A stretch of DNA of 64,000 bases. Source: Methyloversatilis discipulorum (lineage in GTDB: Bacteria; Pseudomonadota; Gammaproteobacteria; Burkholderiales; Rhodocyclaceae). The stretch lies in the NCBI RefSeq assembly GCF_000527135.1, contig NZ_AZUP01000001.1:3224001-3288000 (forward strand). The letters are read 5' to 3'. The position numbers and the translations under genes are program-made. Within the stretch, counting starts at the first letter, position 1; each line of letters opens with the position of its first letter. Positions 18,370 through 26,440 of this stretch are shown here, piece after piece. The notes beneath the pieces are model-generated. The model was not told where the DNA came from, searched no databases, and saw only the letters and a list, made by a program, of their open reading frames with translations.

Positions 18370-19842
18370 ATGGCTAAGCCCGCAAAACCCTTCAAGTACC
18401 GCGAGAAGTGGCGTGCCCAACTGACCCTGAAAAACGGGCAGCGCCTGACCCGCGATTTTCCGGTCGGGCAACACGACGAAGCGGTGCGCTGGCTCGCGGA
18501 GCAGCGCGCCAATGCCGACTCGGCGCACGAGCCACAACTGGGCGGTCCGACACAAGCCACGCTTGCGCAGGCCCTCGAGCTTTACGCACACCTCTATACG
18601 ATCCTCAAGGGTGGGGCTCCGGCTGAACTCACCCGCATCAATCACTATCTCGAGGCCGGTGGGCTGCAACCGCTGCAACTCGTGAGGGAGGAGGGCGGTT
18701 TCAGGATCGCGCCCAAGCCACGTCGCGCCCTGCCGCGCTCTTTCGCCGCGCATCGGGAAGAACGGACGCAAAAGCGCGCCAAGACCTACGCACAACTCGC
18801 GGAGCTTGCTCGGAAGCCCTGCGGCCGAATCGCCAAAGCCGATATTCGTGCGTTCATGGCGACCATGGCTCAGGAGGGGCTCTCGGCAAGCACCATTCAG
18901 AAGGAAATCGCCCTCATCAAAGCGATGTTCAACAAGGCCATCGAGGAGTGGGAGTGGACGACATTCAAGAATCCTTGCGCGGGCATCAAGCTTGGCGGGT
19001 CCGTCCCCCGGTTCGTCATTCTGTCCAGGGACGAGCGCGAAGCCTTGTTCAAGGCACTGGCGGAGTGCGACAACCTCTACTTCTGGCCGCTGATCAAGAC
19101 GGCTCTCCTCACTTCTCTGCGCCGCCTGAGCCTGCTCTCGCTGCGCTGGGAGCAGATCGACTTCGAGCACCGCGTTGCCCGCGTGGGTTCGAAAACCGGG
19201 TTCATCACAGTGCCCATGAGCCAGACGCTCGTCGACGTGCTGAAAAGTGTTCCTGGCGATCAAAGCAAGGGGTTTGTCTTCCCGATCAGCGGTAACGCCG
19301 TAAACATGTGCTGGGAGCGTGTGCGCGAAAAGATCGGGCGCCCCGATCTTCAGTTTCGAGATCTGCGGCACATCGCCGCGACGGACTTGGCAAAGAAGGG
19401 CGCATCGAGCGAGTTCCTGCGCCGCTTCCTCCAGCACAAGACCTCAACGATGGCGAACATCTACATCAATCTCACCCAGCATGACATGCATGGTGAACTC
19501 GACAAATTGCAGCGAGACGGCGACATCATTGAGTTGCCGCCGCGCAATGCCGCCGACGCACTGAAAGCCCGGCAGACGAGAAAAACGATTCGTCTCGTCG
19601 ATGGAAAGCGGCGTGACAACGAGAACGCCGTGTCGGATGCCGAACTTGCCGTTGAGCAGGCGCCGCAAAGTGCTGTCAATACCCACCAGGCGGAGGCCCG
19701 CGGCAAGCATGGTGGAGGGCGCGTTTCAGACGCCACGCTGGCCCCGGGTGAGAGTGATGCCGCGTCAGCGCCGGAGTCGGCTGACAACGTCGTGCATGTC
19801 CAGTTTGGAGCAGCGCGCGTCCGGCGGGCCGCAGGCGGCTGA
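18370..19842 (+). CDS. Tyrosine-type site-specific recombinase (island integrase)
   Basis: A 490-residue phage-type integrase. The N-terminal part (about 5-60) is an arm-binding-like domain, a core-binding SAM-like domain spans about 145-205, and the catalytic domain about 213-370. Visible catalytic residues are Arg in LTSLRRLSLLSL (251/252), Lys 275, RDLRH (Arg 333, His 334), His 356 and the nucleophile Tyr 365 in ANIYINLTQ. The residue before DLR is Arg where many relatives have His. An extra tail of about 120 residues follows the catalytic domain. ATG 18370 is taken; an upstream in-frame ATG at 18334 is less likely. Adjacent to attL, it should catalyse integration and excision. Confidence 0.9.
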   Translation: MAKPAKPFKYREKWRAQLTLKNGQRLTRDFPVGQHDEAVRWLAEQRANADSAHEPQLGGPTQATLAQALELYAHLYTILKGGAPAELTRINHYLEAGGLQPLQLVREEGGFRIAPKPRRALPRSFAAHREERTQKRAKTYAQLAELARKPCGRIAKADIRAFMATMAQEGLSASTIQKEIALIKAMFNKAIEEWEWTTFKNPCAGIKLGGSVPRFVILSRDEREALFKALAECDNLYFWPLIKTALLTSLRRLSLLSLRWEQIDFEHRVARVGSKTGFITVPMSQTLVDVLKSVPGDQSKGFVFPISGNAVNMCWERVREKIGRPDLQFRDLRHIAATDLAKKGASSEFLRRFLQHKTSTMANIYINLTQHDMHGELDKLQRDGDIIELPPRNAADALKARQTRKTIRLVDGKRRDNENAVSDAELAVEQAPQSAVNTHQAEARGKHGGGRVSDATLAPGESDAASAPESADNVVHVQFGAARVRRAAGG

Positions 19843-20212
19843 AAGAGGTCGATTCCCGGACTGGCTCCTCAGCGCATCAGGCGAGCTGACGCTGAGTACG
19901 CTGGTTCCGGGCATCTTTTGTTCGTAACTGGGCCTCCATTCGACGGTGACTGTACCGCTCGTGCCCTTGGCCAACTGCTGCTGCCGGCGCGGGCCGACAG
20001 CCTGGCGCTCCCGCAGTCAGGAGGCGCAGATTCAGCGGGAGTGCTCGGCCTACTCTGGCATTCAGGAAAGGATTCCGAAACGGTCGAGGGGGGTGATCGA
20101 GCGGTTCGCCAAGTTCCTGGGCACGCCCCTCATCGCACCGTCGATCAGACGCAACAGGCTCTGGGCACTGATCTGACCGAGGTGTGCCGTGGCAGTCTCG
20201 AGCGGCCCCCCC
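19843..20212. other. Degenerate intergenic DNA after the integrase
   Basis: No credible gene is seen in these 370 bases. The region ends in an eight-C run (20206-20213) immediately before the Fic-like fragment and looks like a graveyard of recombined pieces. Confidence 0.5.
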
Positions 20213-20302
20213 CTTAACGAGCGTCAGATGAGGCTACTCAAATGCGTGCTCGATGGCTTCGAAGGTAAGCTCACGGGGAGCAAGTGGGCGGCCACTTCCT
20301 AG
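20213..20302 (+). pseudogene. Fragment of a Fic-family protein C-terminus
   Basis: The frame reads LNERQMRLLKCVLDGFEGKL then TGSKWAATS and stops. This matches the start of the winged-helix tail that follows the Fic domain in many Fic/DUF4172 proteins (LNERQ...LLDGFEGKLTSSKWA). The catalytic HPFxxGNGR part is absent upstream, so only a remnant is left. Confidence 0.6.
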
Positions 20303-20427
20303 TCTTCGCCAGACACAGCGCCGCGCGACATCAAAGATCTGCTTGCGTGAGGTGTGCTGCGCAAATCGGACTCAGGCGGGCGTGGCACTAGCCGGTTACT
20401 GATTGAGTCTCTAGCGGGGGAAAATGC

Positions 20428-20628
20428 ATGATTGATGATGTCGACGACGAAGAGACTGCAGCCATCAGTGTGGTCGAGAAGGCGGTTCTGGATCACCTTG
20501 ATCGAGACATCATCGTGCACCCTGAAAGGTTGCAGCCCATCACTGCCGAACTCGTGCGAAGTGTTCAATCCCTGGTCAGCGGCGTCTCGGTAGAACTCGA
20601 CATTCAATTGCCGCCAGACGACGGATGA
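20428..20628 (+). pseudogene. Truncated PrlF (SohA) antitoxin
   Basis: A 66-residue frame whose body (FLDFL-like helix, DIIVHPERLQPITAELVRSV, then VELDIQLPPDD) matches the C-terminal half of PrlF, the antitoxin of the YhaV ribonuclease toxin. The N-terminal AbrB-type DNA-binding domain is missing and no yhaV follows. It is most likely a relic; a short functional peptide cannot be excluded. Confidence 0.6.
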
Positions 20629-20807
20629 GCCAGATCGGCTGACGAATCGCTCGGCTCACAGGCGAAACGTCACCATCGCGAGAAACCGGGGGGGGGGCGA
20701 TTTGCAGGCTCAACGCGCGCTCATCTCCGTTCCAACAAACTGGTTCTGCCAAGAGGGCGTCTGCCTTATCGCAATATGGGCGGCGGGCAGAGCGGGTCAA
20801 GGCCGCT

Positions 20808-21125
20808 GTGGTGGCAACTCAGCCGAGTGATCTTCGAGGAGCAGGAGTCTGCGTCTGGAATATGTTCAAACCCAGAAGCTGGCGCAAGGCCCTCAAGCGC
20901 GCCGGCATCACGAACTTCCGCTGGCACGACCTGCGCCACACCTGGGCGAGCTGGCTGGCACAGCGTCGTGTGCATCTGTTCGTCCTGCAGGAGCTGGGCG
21001 GCTGGAAGTCGGCCGAGATGGTACGGCGCTATGCGCACCTGTCCCCGTCTGTCAATGCGCGGTATGCAGCGGAGATCGATCTGGAGTTTGCGAGGGATTC
21101 CAAGTCGCGCTGCGGCGGTCTATAG
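20808..21125 (+). pseudogene. C-terminal fragment of a second phage integrase
   Basis: The frame carries [33 protein letters not shown] and the nucleophile region MVRRYAHLS, i.e. the last catalytic boxes of a tyrosine recombinase of a different subfamily from the intact island integrase. The N-terminal two-thirds are missing. It lies just left of the first gene cassette and marks an earlier mobile element. Confidence 0.8.
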
Positions 21126-21243
21126 TCGCGCACGCAAATGGCATCATGAACAGTGCACTGCGTCGATGCATGTGGCTGGAACGCAAGCATGCTCTGTCCG
21201 GTTTTGCTGTCGCATATCGCCGAGAGTAAACACTTCATCTGCC

Positions 21244-21250
21244 GTTAGTC
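21244..21250. repeat. Integron-type recombination half-site (GTTAGTC)
   Basis: GTTAGTC, 21 bases before the DUF1353 start, fits the G^TTRRRY crossover core at the 5' edge of a gene cassette. No full attC or recognisable attI was found to its left. Confidence 0.4.
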
Positions 21251-21270
21251 GTCACATGGGGAGAATGCGC

Positions 21271-21867
21271 ATGAGTTCCGCGAAGGGTCTCTTTAAGCTG
21301 CTTGCTGCAGCGTCAATTCTCGGTGGGTGCCAAGCCCCTCCCGCCCCAACGGTTCGACCATTTGGAGACAACAAGTTCTGGGTCATTGTAGAGCCCTTGG
21401 AGTATGTGATTGGCAAGACGAGCGATCGCATCGTCGTACCGCAGGGCTTCGTCACTGACTTTGCTTCAATTCCACAGTCACTATGGTCACTCGGATTGAG
21501 CCCTCACGGGCAGTACAGTCGGGCGGCAGTTATTCACGACTACCTTTACTGGGCGCAAGGTTGCACGCGGGAACAGTCAGACCGACTTCTCCTTATCGCA
21601 ATGAAGGAGAGCAACGTCGGGAAGTTTGACGAGTTCGCTGTCTACCAAGGCGTCAATCTGGGCGGGGCAGGTCCTTGGCGAGACAACGCCACGGAACGCG
21701 CAAACAAGCTACCTCGCGTCCTTCCCGAGAAGTACCTGCGCCCGTACGATCCGAACATGGCGTGGCCAGCGTATCGGGCATACCTCGTAACGGAAGGAGT
21801 TGTAGACCCTCCATTCGAGCAGGGCCCACCGTACTGTCGCTACGGAGACTCGAGTCAAGTGCCGTGA
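21271..21867 (+). CDS. DUF1353 lipoprotein, integron-like cassette gene 1
   Basis: A 198-residue protein with a signal peptide and lipobox ILGGC (Cys about 19). The body matches DUF1353: a surface-exposed VPQGFVTDFASIP motif, HGQYSRAAVIHDYLYW and a Cys/Asp-rich helix. Function is not established; phage and cassette relatives exist. GGGGAG at 21257-21262 spaces well to ATG 21271. It sits between a GTTAGTC half-site and a full attC, the layout of an integron cassette, with the stop one base before the attC core. Confidence 0.8.
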   Translation: MSSAKGLFKLLAAASILGGCQAPPAPTVRPFGDNKFWVIVEPLEYVIGKTSDRIVVPQGFVTDFASIPQSLWSLGLSPHGQYSRAAVIHDYLYWAQGCTREQSDRLLLIAMKESNVGKFDEFAVYQGVNLGGAGPWRDNATERANKLPRVLPEKYLRPYDPNMAWPAYRAYLVTEGVVDPPFEQGPPYCRYGDSSQVP

Positions 21868-21868
21868 C

Positions 21869-21935
21869 GCCTAACCTTTCGCTCGAGCCGACTCGCACCG
21901 GCGTGGCGCTCGCGGCTCAGTTCAAACGTTAGAGC
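21869..21935. repeat. attC-like site 1
   Basis: It begins GCCTAAC (R'' core), ends GTTAGAGC (R' core), and has complementary inner boxes (GAGCCG near the left, CGGCTC near the right). Length of about 67 bases and placement directly after the cassette stop are typical of attC of chromosomal integrons. The next cassette gene starts eight bases later. Confidence 0.8.
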
Positions 21936-21942
21936 GCTACTG

Positions 21943-22548
21943 ATGCATTCATACATCTCAGACACCGAGTTCGCAGTCTCACACCTTACTGCGGCGCTAG
22001 TCACCGACCGAGCAGAACTCGCTCAACTTGAAGCTGAGCAAGCTGCCGCTCTCTCTAAAGAGGCCTACTTCGACATTGCTTTCATGCAGCGGCAAATGCA
22101 CCCCTCGGCCAACTATTGGTATGGTCAGCTCCGAGAAGCGCAAGGCCAACGCAACGCTTTAGATTCAGAGATCGCTCGGATCGAAGCGCGACTCCTAGAC
22201 AAGAAGTTCTCCCTTTCAGCTCTTGCCAGCGCATTGCTTCAAATCGGCAAACAAGGCATTTCGGTAGTGCGGCGACATCCGGCGAGTTGTCCAGATGGGC
22301 GGGCCGTATGTGGTGTGCCTCTGAAGTGGGTGATCTGGGCTGGTCGCAATCAGGCGCTTCACTATGAAGAGCCTCGAATGATCAACGACGAGACGCAGGA
22401 CTATTTGCATCGTATGGGACACAACAGTGGCAACGCAGCCTTGCTCAACTCACGAGCAGGAGAAAATCTGGCGCTAGCCGTTGTTGAGCAACTCGGCTGG
22501 CTGTCGTTCGCGGCGTACCAGGAAGACATGCAGAGTCTTCTCGGGTAG
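21943..22548 (+). CDS. Hypothetical protein, integron-like cassette gene 2
   Basis: A 201-residue soluble protein with no recognised domain. Residues about 20-90 are predicted coiled coil (AELAQLEAEQAA..., ALDSEIARIEARLLDKKF). The C-terminal half contains DYLHRMGHNSGNAALLNSRAGENLALAVVEQLGWLSFAAYQE, partly amphipathic. It lies between two attC-like sites with almost no non-coding space, so it is a cassette. Cassette genes commonly encode adaptive functions such as toxin-antitoxin, phage defence or detoxification; nothing here decides between them. Confidence 0.7.
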   Translation: MHSYISDTEFAVSHLTAALVTDRAELAQLEAEQAAALSKEAYFDIAFMQRQMHPSANYWYGQLREAQGQRNALDSEIARIEARLLDKKFSLSALASALLQIGKQGISVVRRHPASCPDGRAVCGVPLKWVIWAGRNQALHYEEPRMINDETQDYLHRMGHNSGNAALLNSRAGENLALAVVEQLGWLSFAAYQEDMQSLLG

Positions 22549-22549
22549 C

Positions 22550-22620
22550 GCCCTAACCCTTCCATCGAGAGGACGCTGCCCGGCAAGCCGGTCAGCGCCT
22601 CTCATGTCAAACGTCAGTGC
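22550..22620. repeat. attC-like site 2
   Basis: It begins GCCCTAAC and ends GTCAGTGC. Inner arms GAGAGGaCGCTG and CAGCGCCTCTC pair with one unpaired A, the extrahelical base that orients bottom-strand recognition by integron integrases. It follows the cassette-2 stop by one base. The right core has C in place of the usual T (GTCAG). Confidence 0.75.
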
Positions 22621-23259
22621 CGTGTTTGAGTTCTGTTTGACACATCGGCCAATCCGATGATCAGTCGCTTCGCCAGCATCCTGCAGGTGCGCTCGCGTCT
22701 GCGGACTGTTAATCCGCAGATCCTTAGTCGATAAGGAGCTTTTCGCATGTAGGACAACCTCCGTTTTGCGATTGACCTGGCGGCCATTGCGGAGCACCTC
22801 TGCGGTTGCCGCGCTAGCATCATGTGAGTACAACACCCTTCGGCGGCGGACTCGGCTCATAAGGGTGTTTATGTCCAATCCGGAGCGGCGAGTGTCCAAC
22901 CCCGGCTGATCGGGTAGCCTCCACCAAGGCTGCAACGTCAAGCCGAAGGATGCGTGCTCCGGCTGCCAGCTCCCATGACGTCGGACACAATGAGTGGGGA
23001 TGCTCAGTTGACAGCATTGTCCCAGTCCACCTGCCTCCCTGCTTCGTGAGAACGCTGATGCGAAGTGCTTGACCGGCCTGCAAGACGCTGGTCATATTTC
23101 GGCTGCACGATATCCACGATGGGTGAATATGGCCTCTGCGTCTGACGCCGAGTGACCTCAGTAGCCTCCATGGTCAGCCAAAGGTAAAGCCGTGTTTCCA
23201 TAACCCGATTTCGCTCGTTGCGACGTTCAAGCCAGACACCATCTTCGGAGCCCTTCGTC
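22621..23259. other. Non-coding region with an att-like fossil
   Basis: No credible gene. At 22699-22719 a perfect 7-bp stem with loop CTGTTAA looks like a tRNA-Asn(GTT) anticodon arm. From 22730 to 22812 the sequence is a diverged copy of the integrase leader at 18253-18340 (shared AAGGAGCTTT, ...CCGTTTTGCG..., TTGCCGC). A separate hairpin with AACACCCTT/AAGGGTGTT arms lies at about 22830-22870. Confidence 0.5.
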
Positions 23260-24774
23260 ATGCCAGCCCCCACCTGCAGCCGCCTGATTCCACTCTCCGC
23301 CTTGATCGCGCTCACGCTTGTCTCGAGCCATGCCGTCGCAGAAACCTTTACTTGGGGAGGGGGTAACGGCTATTGGGACGAATTGAACTGGACCAGTACC
23401 GGCGCCCCGGACGATGACGCTGCGGTCGTGTTCGTCGATGGCGGCAAAGATGGCGTCGCGTCTCTGGTTCAGGTACGGATCGATCGCTTCGATAACAATC
23501 AGTCGGCCTCGTCGCTCTTCATCGACTCGGGCGATACCGTGGAGGTCGTTGCTGGCACGCTGACCCTTTACGACGCGCTTACGGTCAGCGGCACGCTTAG
23601 AAACCTGAGTTCTTTCCGCATGCGCGCAGGTGTTTCCGCCATCGCCGGGTCAGGCGCAATCGAAAATCGTTCGAACAGCTTTGTTGGCGAGCAGATTACC
23701 TTGGGCGCTGGCGTCACCCTGTTCAATGAGGGCTTCACACGATTCCAGGCTTTGAACATCCGTGGCGACTATCGTGCACAGGGGGCCGAGGGCCCCAGCC
23801 TCACCGTCTCCGGCATCCTGCAGCAGAACGGTCGTCTGCTTGTGGCGTCGGGTACCGACTTCTCGCTCAACGTCGGCAACATCGCCAGCGGCAGCAAGGC
23901 GATCGAAGTCGAGTCCAGCGGCGTGCTCAGACTGGACAGTGATGAGATCATCTCCGGCCAGCATTTCGTCGCCTCGGGTGGCACGGCAAGCTTTTCCGGT
24001 CGCACGCTGGCTGATGCCCGATTCTCAGGCGACTGGGAAATCAGGAAAGGTTCGACCAGCGCCACAATGCGGGATCGCCTCTCCGTCGAAGATTCGATGA
24101 CCATCTACGGCGTCGGCGGCGCTTCGGAACTGAGATTCGCCAGCGATTTCGAGCTCGATGGCGGCGGTACTTACCGCCTGGTAGGTGGACGGATCGTCCA
24201 GACGCTTGGGGACCGGTACACGCTTACGCTCGCAAATGGCACGACGCTCGAGGGCTATGGTGGGATTACGTCGGAGAACGTCGTCAATCAGGGGCGACTC
24301 ATCGCCGGTACTGGAAGCGATGGTCTGACCATCAACGCCGAGAGCGTTGTCAACGAAGGCATCATGGACATCACAGACTCGGACGGCGCATGGGGCCTCT
24401 ATGTTGGCAGTACGACCCGCGGCAGCTTTGTGCAGACCGCAGCCGGCCGGCTCGTCTTCCACTTCGACGACACCGTGCCGAGCGACCAAGGCATCATGCG
24501 CGTTTATGACGCGACACTCGACGGCACGGCCGAACTGATGTTCGACGCGCCGCCGGAGATCGGCGTTTGGTACACGGGAATGTGGGCGGCTGTCGGCAAG
24601 ATCAACGGGCAGTTCGCCGACGTGGTCGCGCCTTCCGGGTGGTCCATTGAAACGCGCTATGAGGACCGCGCAGTAAGTTTTCGGGTCACAGCCGTACCGG
24701 AACCGGAGACCCTTGCCCTGTTCGCCGCCGGCCTCGGCCTGATCGGCGCCGTCGCTCGCCGTCGCATGGTCTGA
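23260..24774 (+). CDS. Large PEP-CTERM sorting domain protein
   Basis: A 504-residue exported protein: signal peptide to about residue 28 (...SSHAVAE), a WGGGNGYWDELNWTSTGAPD opening typical of autotransporter/PEP-CTERM beta-helix proteins, about 400 residues of repetitive beta-helix-like sequence rich in V-x-G-T-L patterns, then VPEPETLALFAAGLGLIGAV and an RRR tail as exosortase signal. ATG 23260 fits the signal peptide better than ATG 23218. It lies inside the island, so this accessory element supplies a surface or matrix protein dependent on the host exosortase. Confidence 0.85.
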   Translation: MPAPTCSRLIPLSALIALTLVSSHAVAETFTWGGGNGYWDELNWTSTGAPDDDAAVVFVDGGKDGVASLVQVRIDRFDNNQSASSLFIDSGDTVEVVAGTLTLYDALTVSGTLRNLSSFRMRAGVSAIAGSGAIENRSNSFVGEQITLGAGVTLFNEGFTRFQALNIRGDYRAQGAEGPSLTVSGILQQNGRLLVASGTDFSLNVGNIASGSKAIEVESSGVLRLDSDEIISGQHFVASGGTASFSGRTLADARFSGDWEIRKGSTSATMRDRLSVEDSMTIYGVGGASELRFASDFELDGGGTYRLVGGRIVQTLGDRYTLTLANGTTLEGYGGITSENVVNQGRLIAGTGSDGLTINAESVVNEGIMDITDSDGAWGLYVGSTTRGSFVQTAAGRLVFHFDDTVPSDQGIMRVYDATLDGTAELMFDAPPEIGVWYTGMWAAVGKINGQFADVVAPSGWSIETRYEDRAVSFRVTAVPEPETLALFAAGLGLIGAVARRRMV

Positions 24775-25069
24775 CCACTAAAGCCGGGAGACTCTGCGCA
24801 ATGGACCACAGACCCAAGCCATTACAGTTGGCGATTCCAAACGTGATGTCGAGCACCAGAAGCGATGACTGCGCGCCGTCCTCGCCGGCTCTCCCGAACT
24901 TGACTTGACGGTACAAGATGCGCCAAGCACGACTCGGTTTCGGAGATCCATCGTGAGCCAGAAATGGCGGGATCTCTCTCGAGGCGCCGGTCGCACGTCA
25001 GTGCAGCTGGGCCGGTGGCAGATTGCACAATTACGCTCGGCAGGCTTGTAGCTGTATTGGGCTCCGACG

Positions 25070-25333
25070 TTGGAGCGGATCATCGAAGTCATTCTTGCTG
25101 AAGTCACCGTGAGCATGTCCGAGTTCAAGAAGAACCCGGCGGCAGTGCTCAGAGAGGCCAATCACCGCCCGGTGGTGGTGCTCAATCACAATCGCGCCGC
25201 CTTCTACATAGTCGAACCACGTCTGTTCGAGGCGTTGATGGACGAGCTTGCCCACCAAGAACTCTACCGCAAGGCAGCGAGTCGGCTGGCCGACAAGTCC
25301 TGCGCCATCGAAGTGGACATTGACGACCTCTGA
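25070..25333 (+). CDS. Orphan Phd/YefM (StbD-like) antitoxin
   Basis: An 87-residue frame from TTG 25070 (ATG 25115 is the alternative start). SMSEFKKNPAAVLREANHRP with VVVLNHNRAAFYIVEPRLFEAL is the DNA-binding Phd fold of StbD antitoxins. The C-terminal toxin-binding tail (AIEVDIDDL) is present. No RelE/StbE toxin follows; a long hairpin comes straight after the stop. It may be a lone regulator, an anti-addiction antitoxin or a relic. Confidence 0.7.
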   Translation: MERIIEVILAEVTVSMSEFKKNPAAVLREANHRPVVVLNHNRAAFYIVEPRLFEALMDELAHQELYRKAASRLADKSCAIEVDIDDL

Positions 25334-25389
25334 CAGGTTGGTGAGAAACCCCGTCCCCTGCTCTGGGCGCGGGGTTTCTCACCAACCTG
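25334..25389. terminator. 20-bp-arm inverted repeat after the antitoxin
   Basis: Arms CAGGTTGGTGAGAAACCCCG and its exact reverse complement enclose 16 bases and begin one base past the stop codon. It is strong enough to be a bidirectional terminator but lacks a T tract and is longer than usual, so a small palindromic insertion is also possible. Confidence 0.6.
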
Positions 25390-25577
25390 CTAAACGGTGT
25401 AGCGCCCCGCGTTTGGATATGCCCAGATTTCGGCCTTTCTTCGCAAAGCTCTGTTAAATGTTTGAGGCGTAGTGGGGTTGCCCAGATTCGTCGGATTGCG
25501 CGCGCCTCGTAAGCGAGACTCGGGCGCCTGCCCGGGCAAGATGGCGGGTAGGCGCCCCAATGGTCGAAGGATGGCTT

Positions 25578-25832
25578 TCAGGGCGATGGGGTATTGTCTT
25601 TCGAGGCAGGCAGTCTCGGTCGCCCTTTTGCCTCGCGTGCCGCCAGCCATCGAGCCTGGTGCGCGAAAAGGGATCGACAGTACGCATCGACCACGGCTGC
25701 ATCCCAGAAGACCTGCTTTCCCATCCTCACGCCGTGGGGCAGGCGCTTCGAGCGAACCATCAGTTCAACTTGGCGCTCACTGATACGGAGTTGTGCCGCC
25801 ACCTCGGCTTTGGTCAGAAGTTTAATTTGCAT
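25578..25832 (-). CDS. AlpA/excisionase-like helix-turn-helix protein
   Basis: An 84-residue protein. KAEVAAQLRISERQVELMVRSKRLPHG then MGKQVFWDAAVVDAYC is a MerR-like winged HTH as in AlpA and excisionases. It may control island excision or a neighbouring promoter. It is far from the integrase (about 6 kb), and nothing ties it to a given operon. Confidence 0.65.
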   Translation of the reverse strand: MQIKLLTKAEVAAQLRISERQVELMVRSKRLPHGVRMGKQVFWDAAVVDAYCRSLFAHQARWLAAREAKGRPRLPASKDNTPSP

Positions 25833-26004
25833 CGCGGTACGTCGAAAATGGTGTTCAAGGTTTAGCGAGCCCGTTTATCGCGTAACCGCACATGGACTAG
25901 ACTGAAAAAGTAGCCGCAGCGGTCGTCCCAATGGAGACAAGCCGCGAAATCGCGCGCGCTAGCCTTCGTCGGTCGATGCACAGAGAAATCAAAGGCGGAG
26001 AGAG

Positions 26005-26295
26005 ATGCTGACCGCGACGACAGACACTTGGGATTACCAGCGGGCCTTTCGTACCAGCCTCACGCTTCGGGACGAGGGGCGCGGTCGCTGGACGGCGAAC
26101 ACCCCGGCACTGGACCTCCGATTCAAGATCGAGCACCAGCGGATCGGTCAGGTCGCTGTTCTGCGTATCTCGAGCAACGGCTTTGATCGGTACGATTTTG
26201 TCTCGCCAGCACTCACTGCCGACGCGCTGAAGGACGTGATCGAAGAGCGACTCGTCGACGAAATCCTCAGTGCCTACGCCAGAGAGCCTTTCTGA
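26005..26295 (+). CDS. Hypothetical protein
   Basis: A 96-residue protein with no recognised family. A run of beta-strand-like segments (RTSLTLRDEGRGRW, ALDLRFKIEH, VAVLRISS) ends with an acidic helix. GGAGAGAG precedes ATG 26005. It is divergent from the AlpA-like gene. The short length and modest coding signals leave doubt. Confidence 0.45.
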   Translation: MLTATTDTWDYQRAFRTSLTLRDEGRGRWTANTPALDLRFKIEHQRIGQVAVLRISSNGFDRYDFVSPALTADALKDVIEERLVDEILSAYAREPF

Positions 26296-26440
26296 CTGGT
26301 GGTTTGCGGTTGATCGACACAAATCAGATGAGCGGCAGGGGCTGGACATCGTGACCGCGCCGTCCCGCCGCCGGGATCGCGCCCGCAACTGGACCGGGAC
26401 GCTTTTGGGCGTAAATTCGCCCTGCGCACCGGCGAAAGCT

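Noticed and set aside
20808..21125. Integron integrase for the adjacent cassettes
   Set aside because: The fragment has phage-type boxes ([20 protein letters not shown]), not the IntI pattern, and lacks the IntI-specific insert region.
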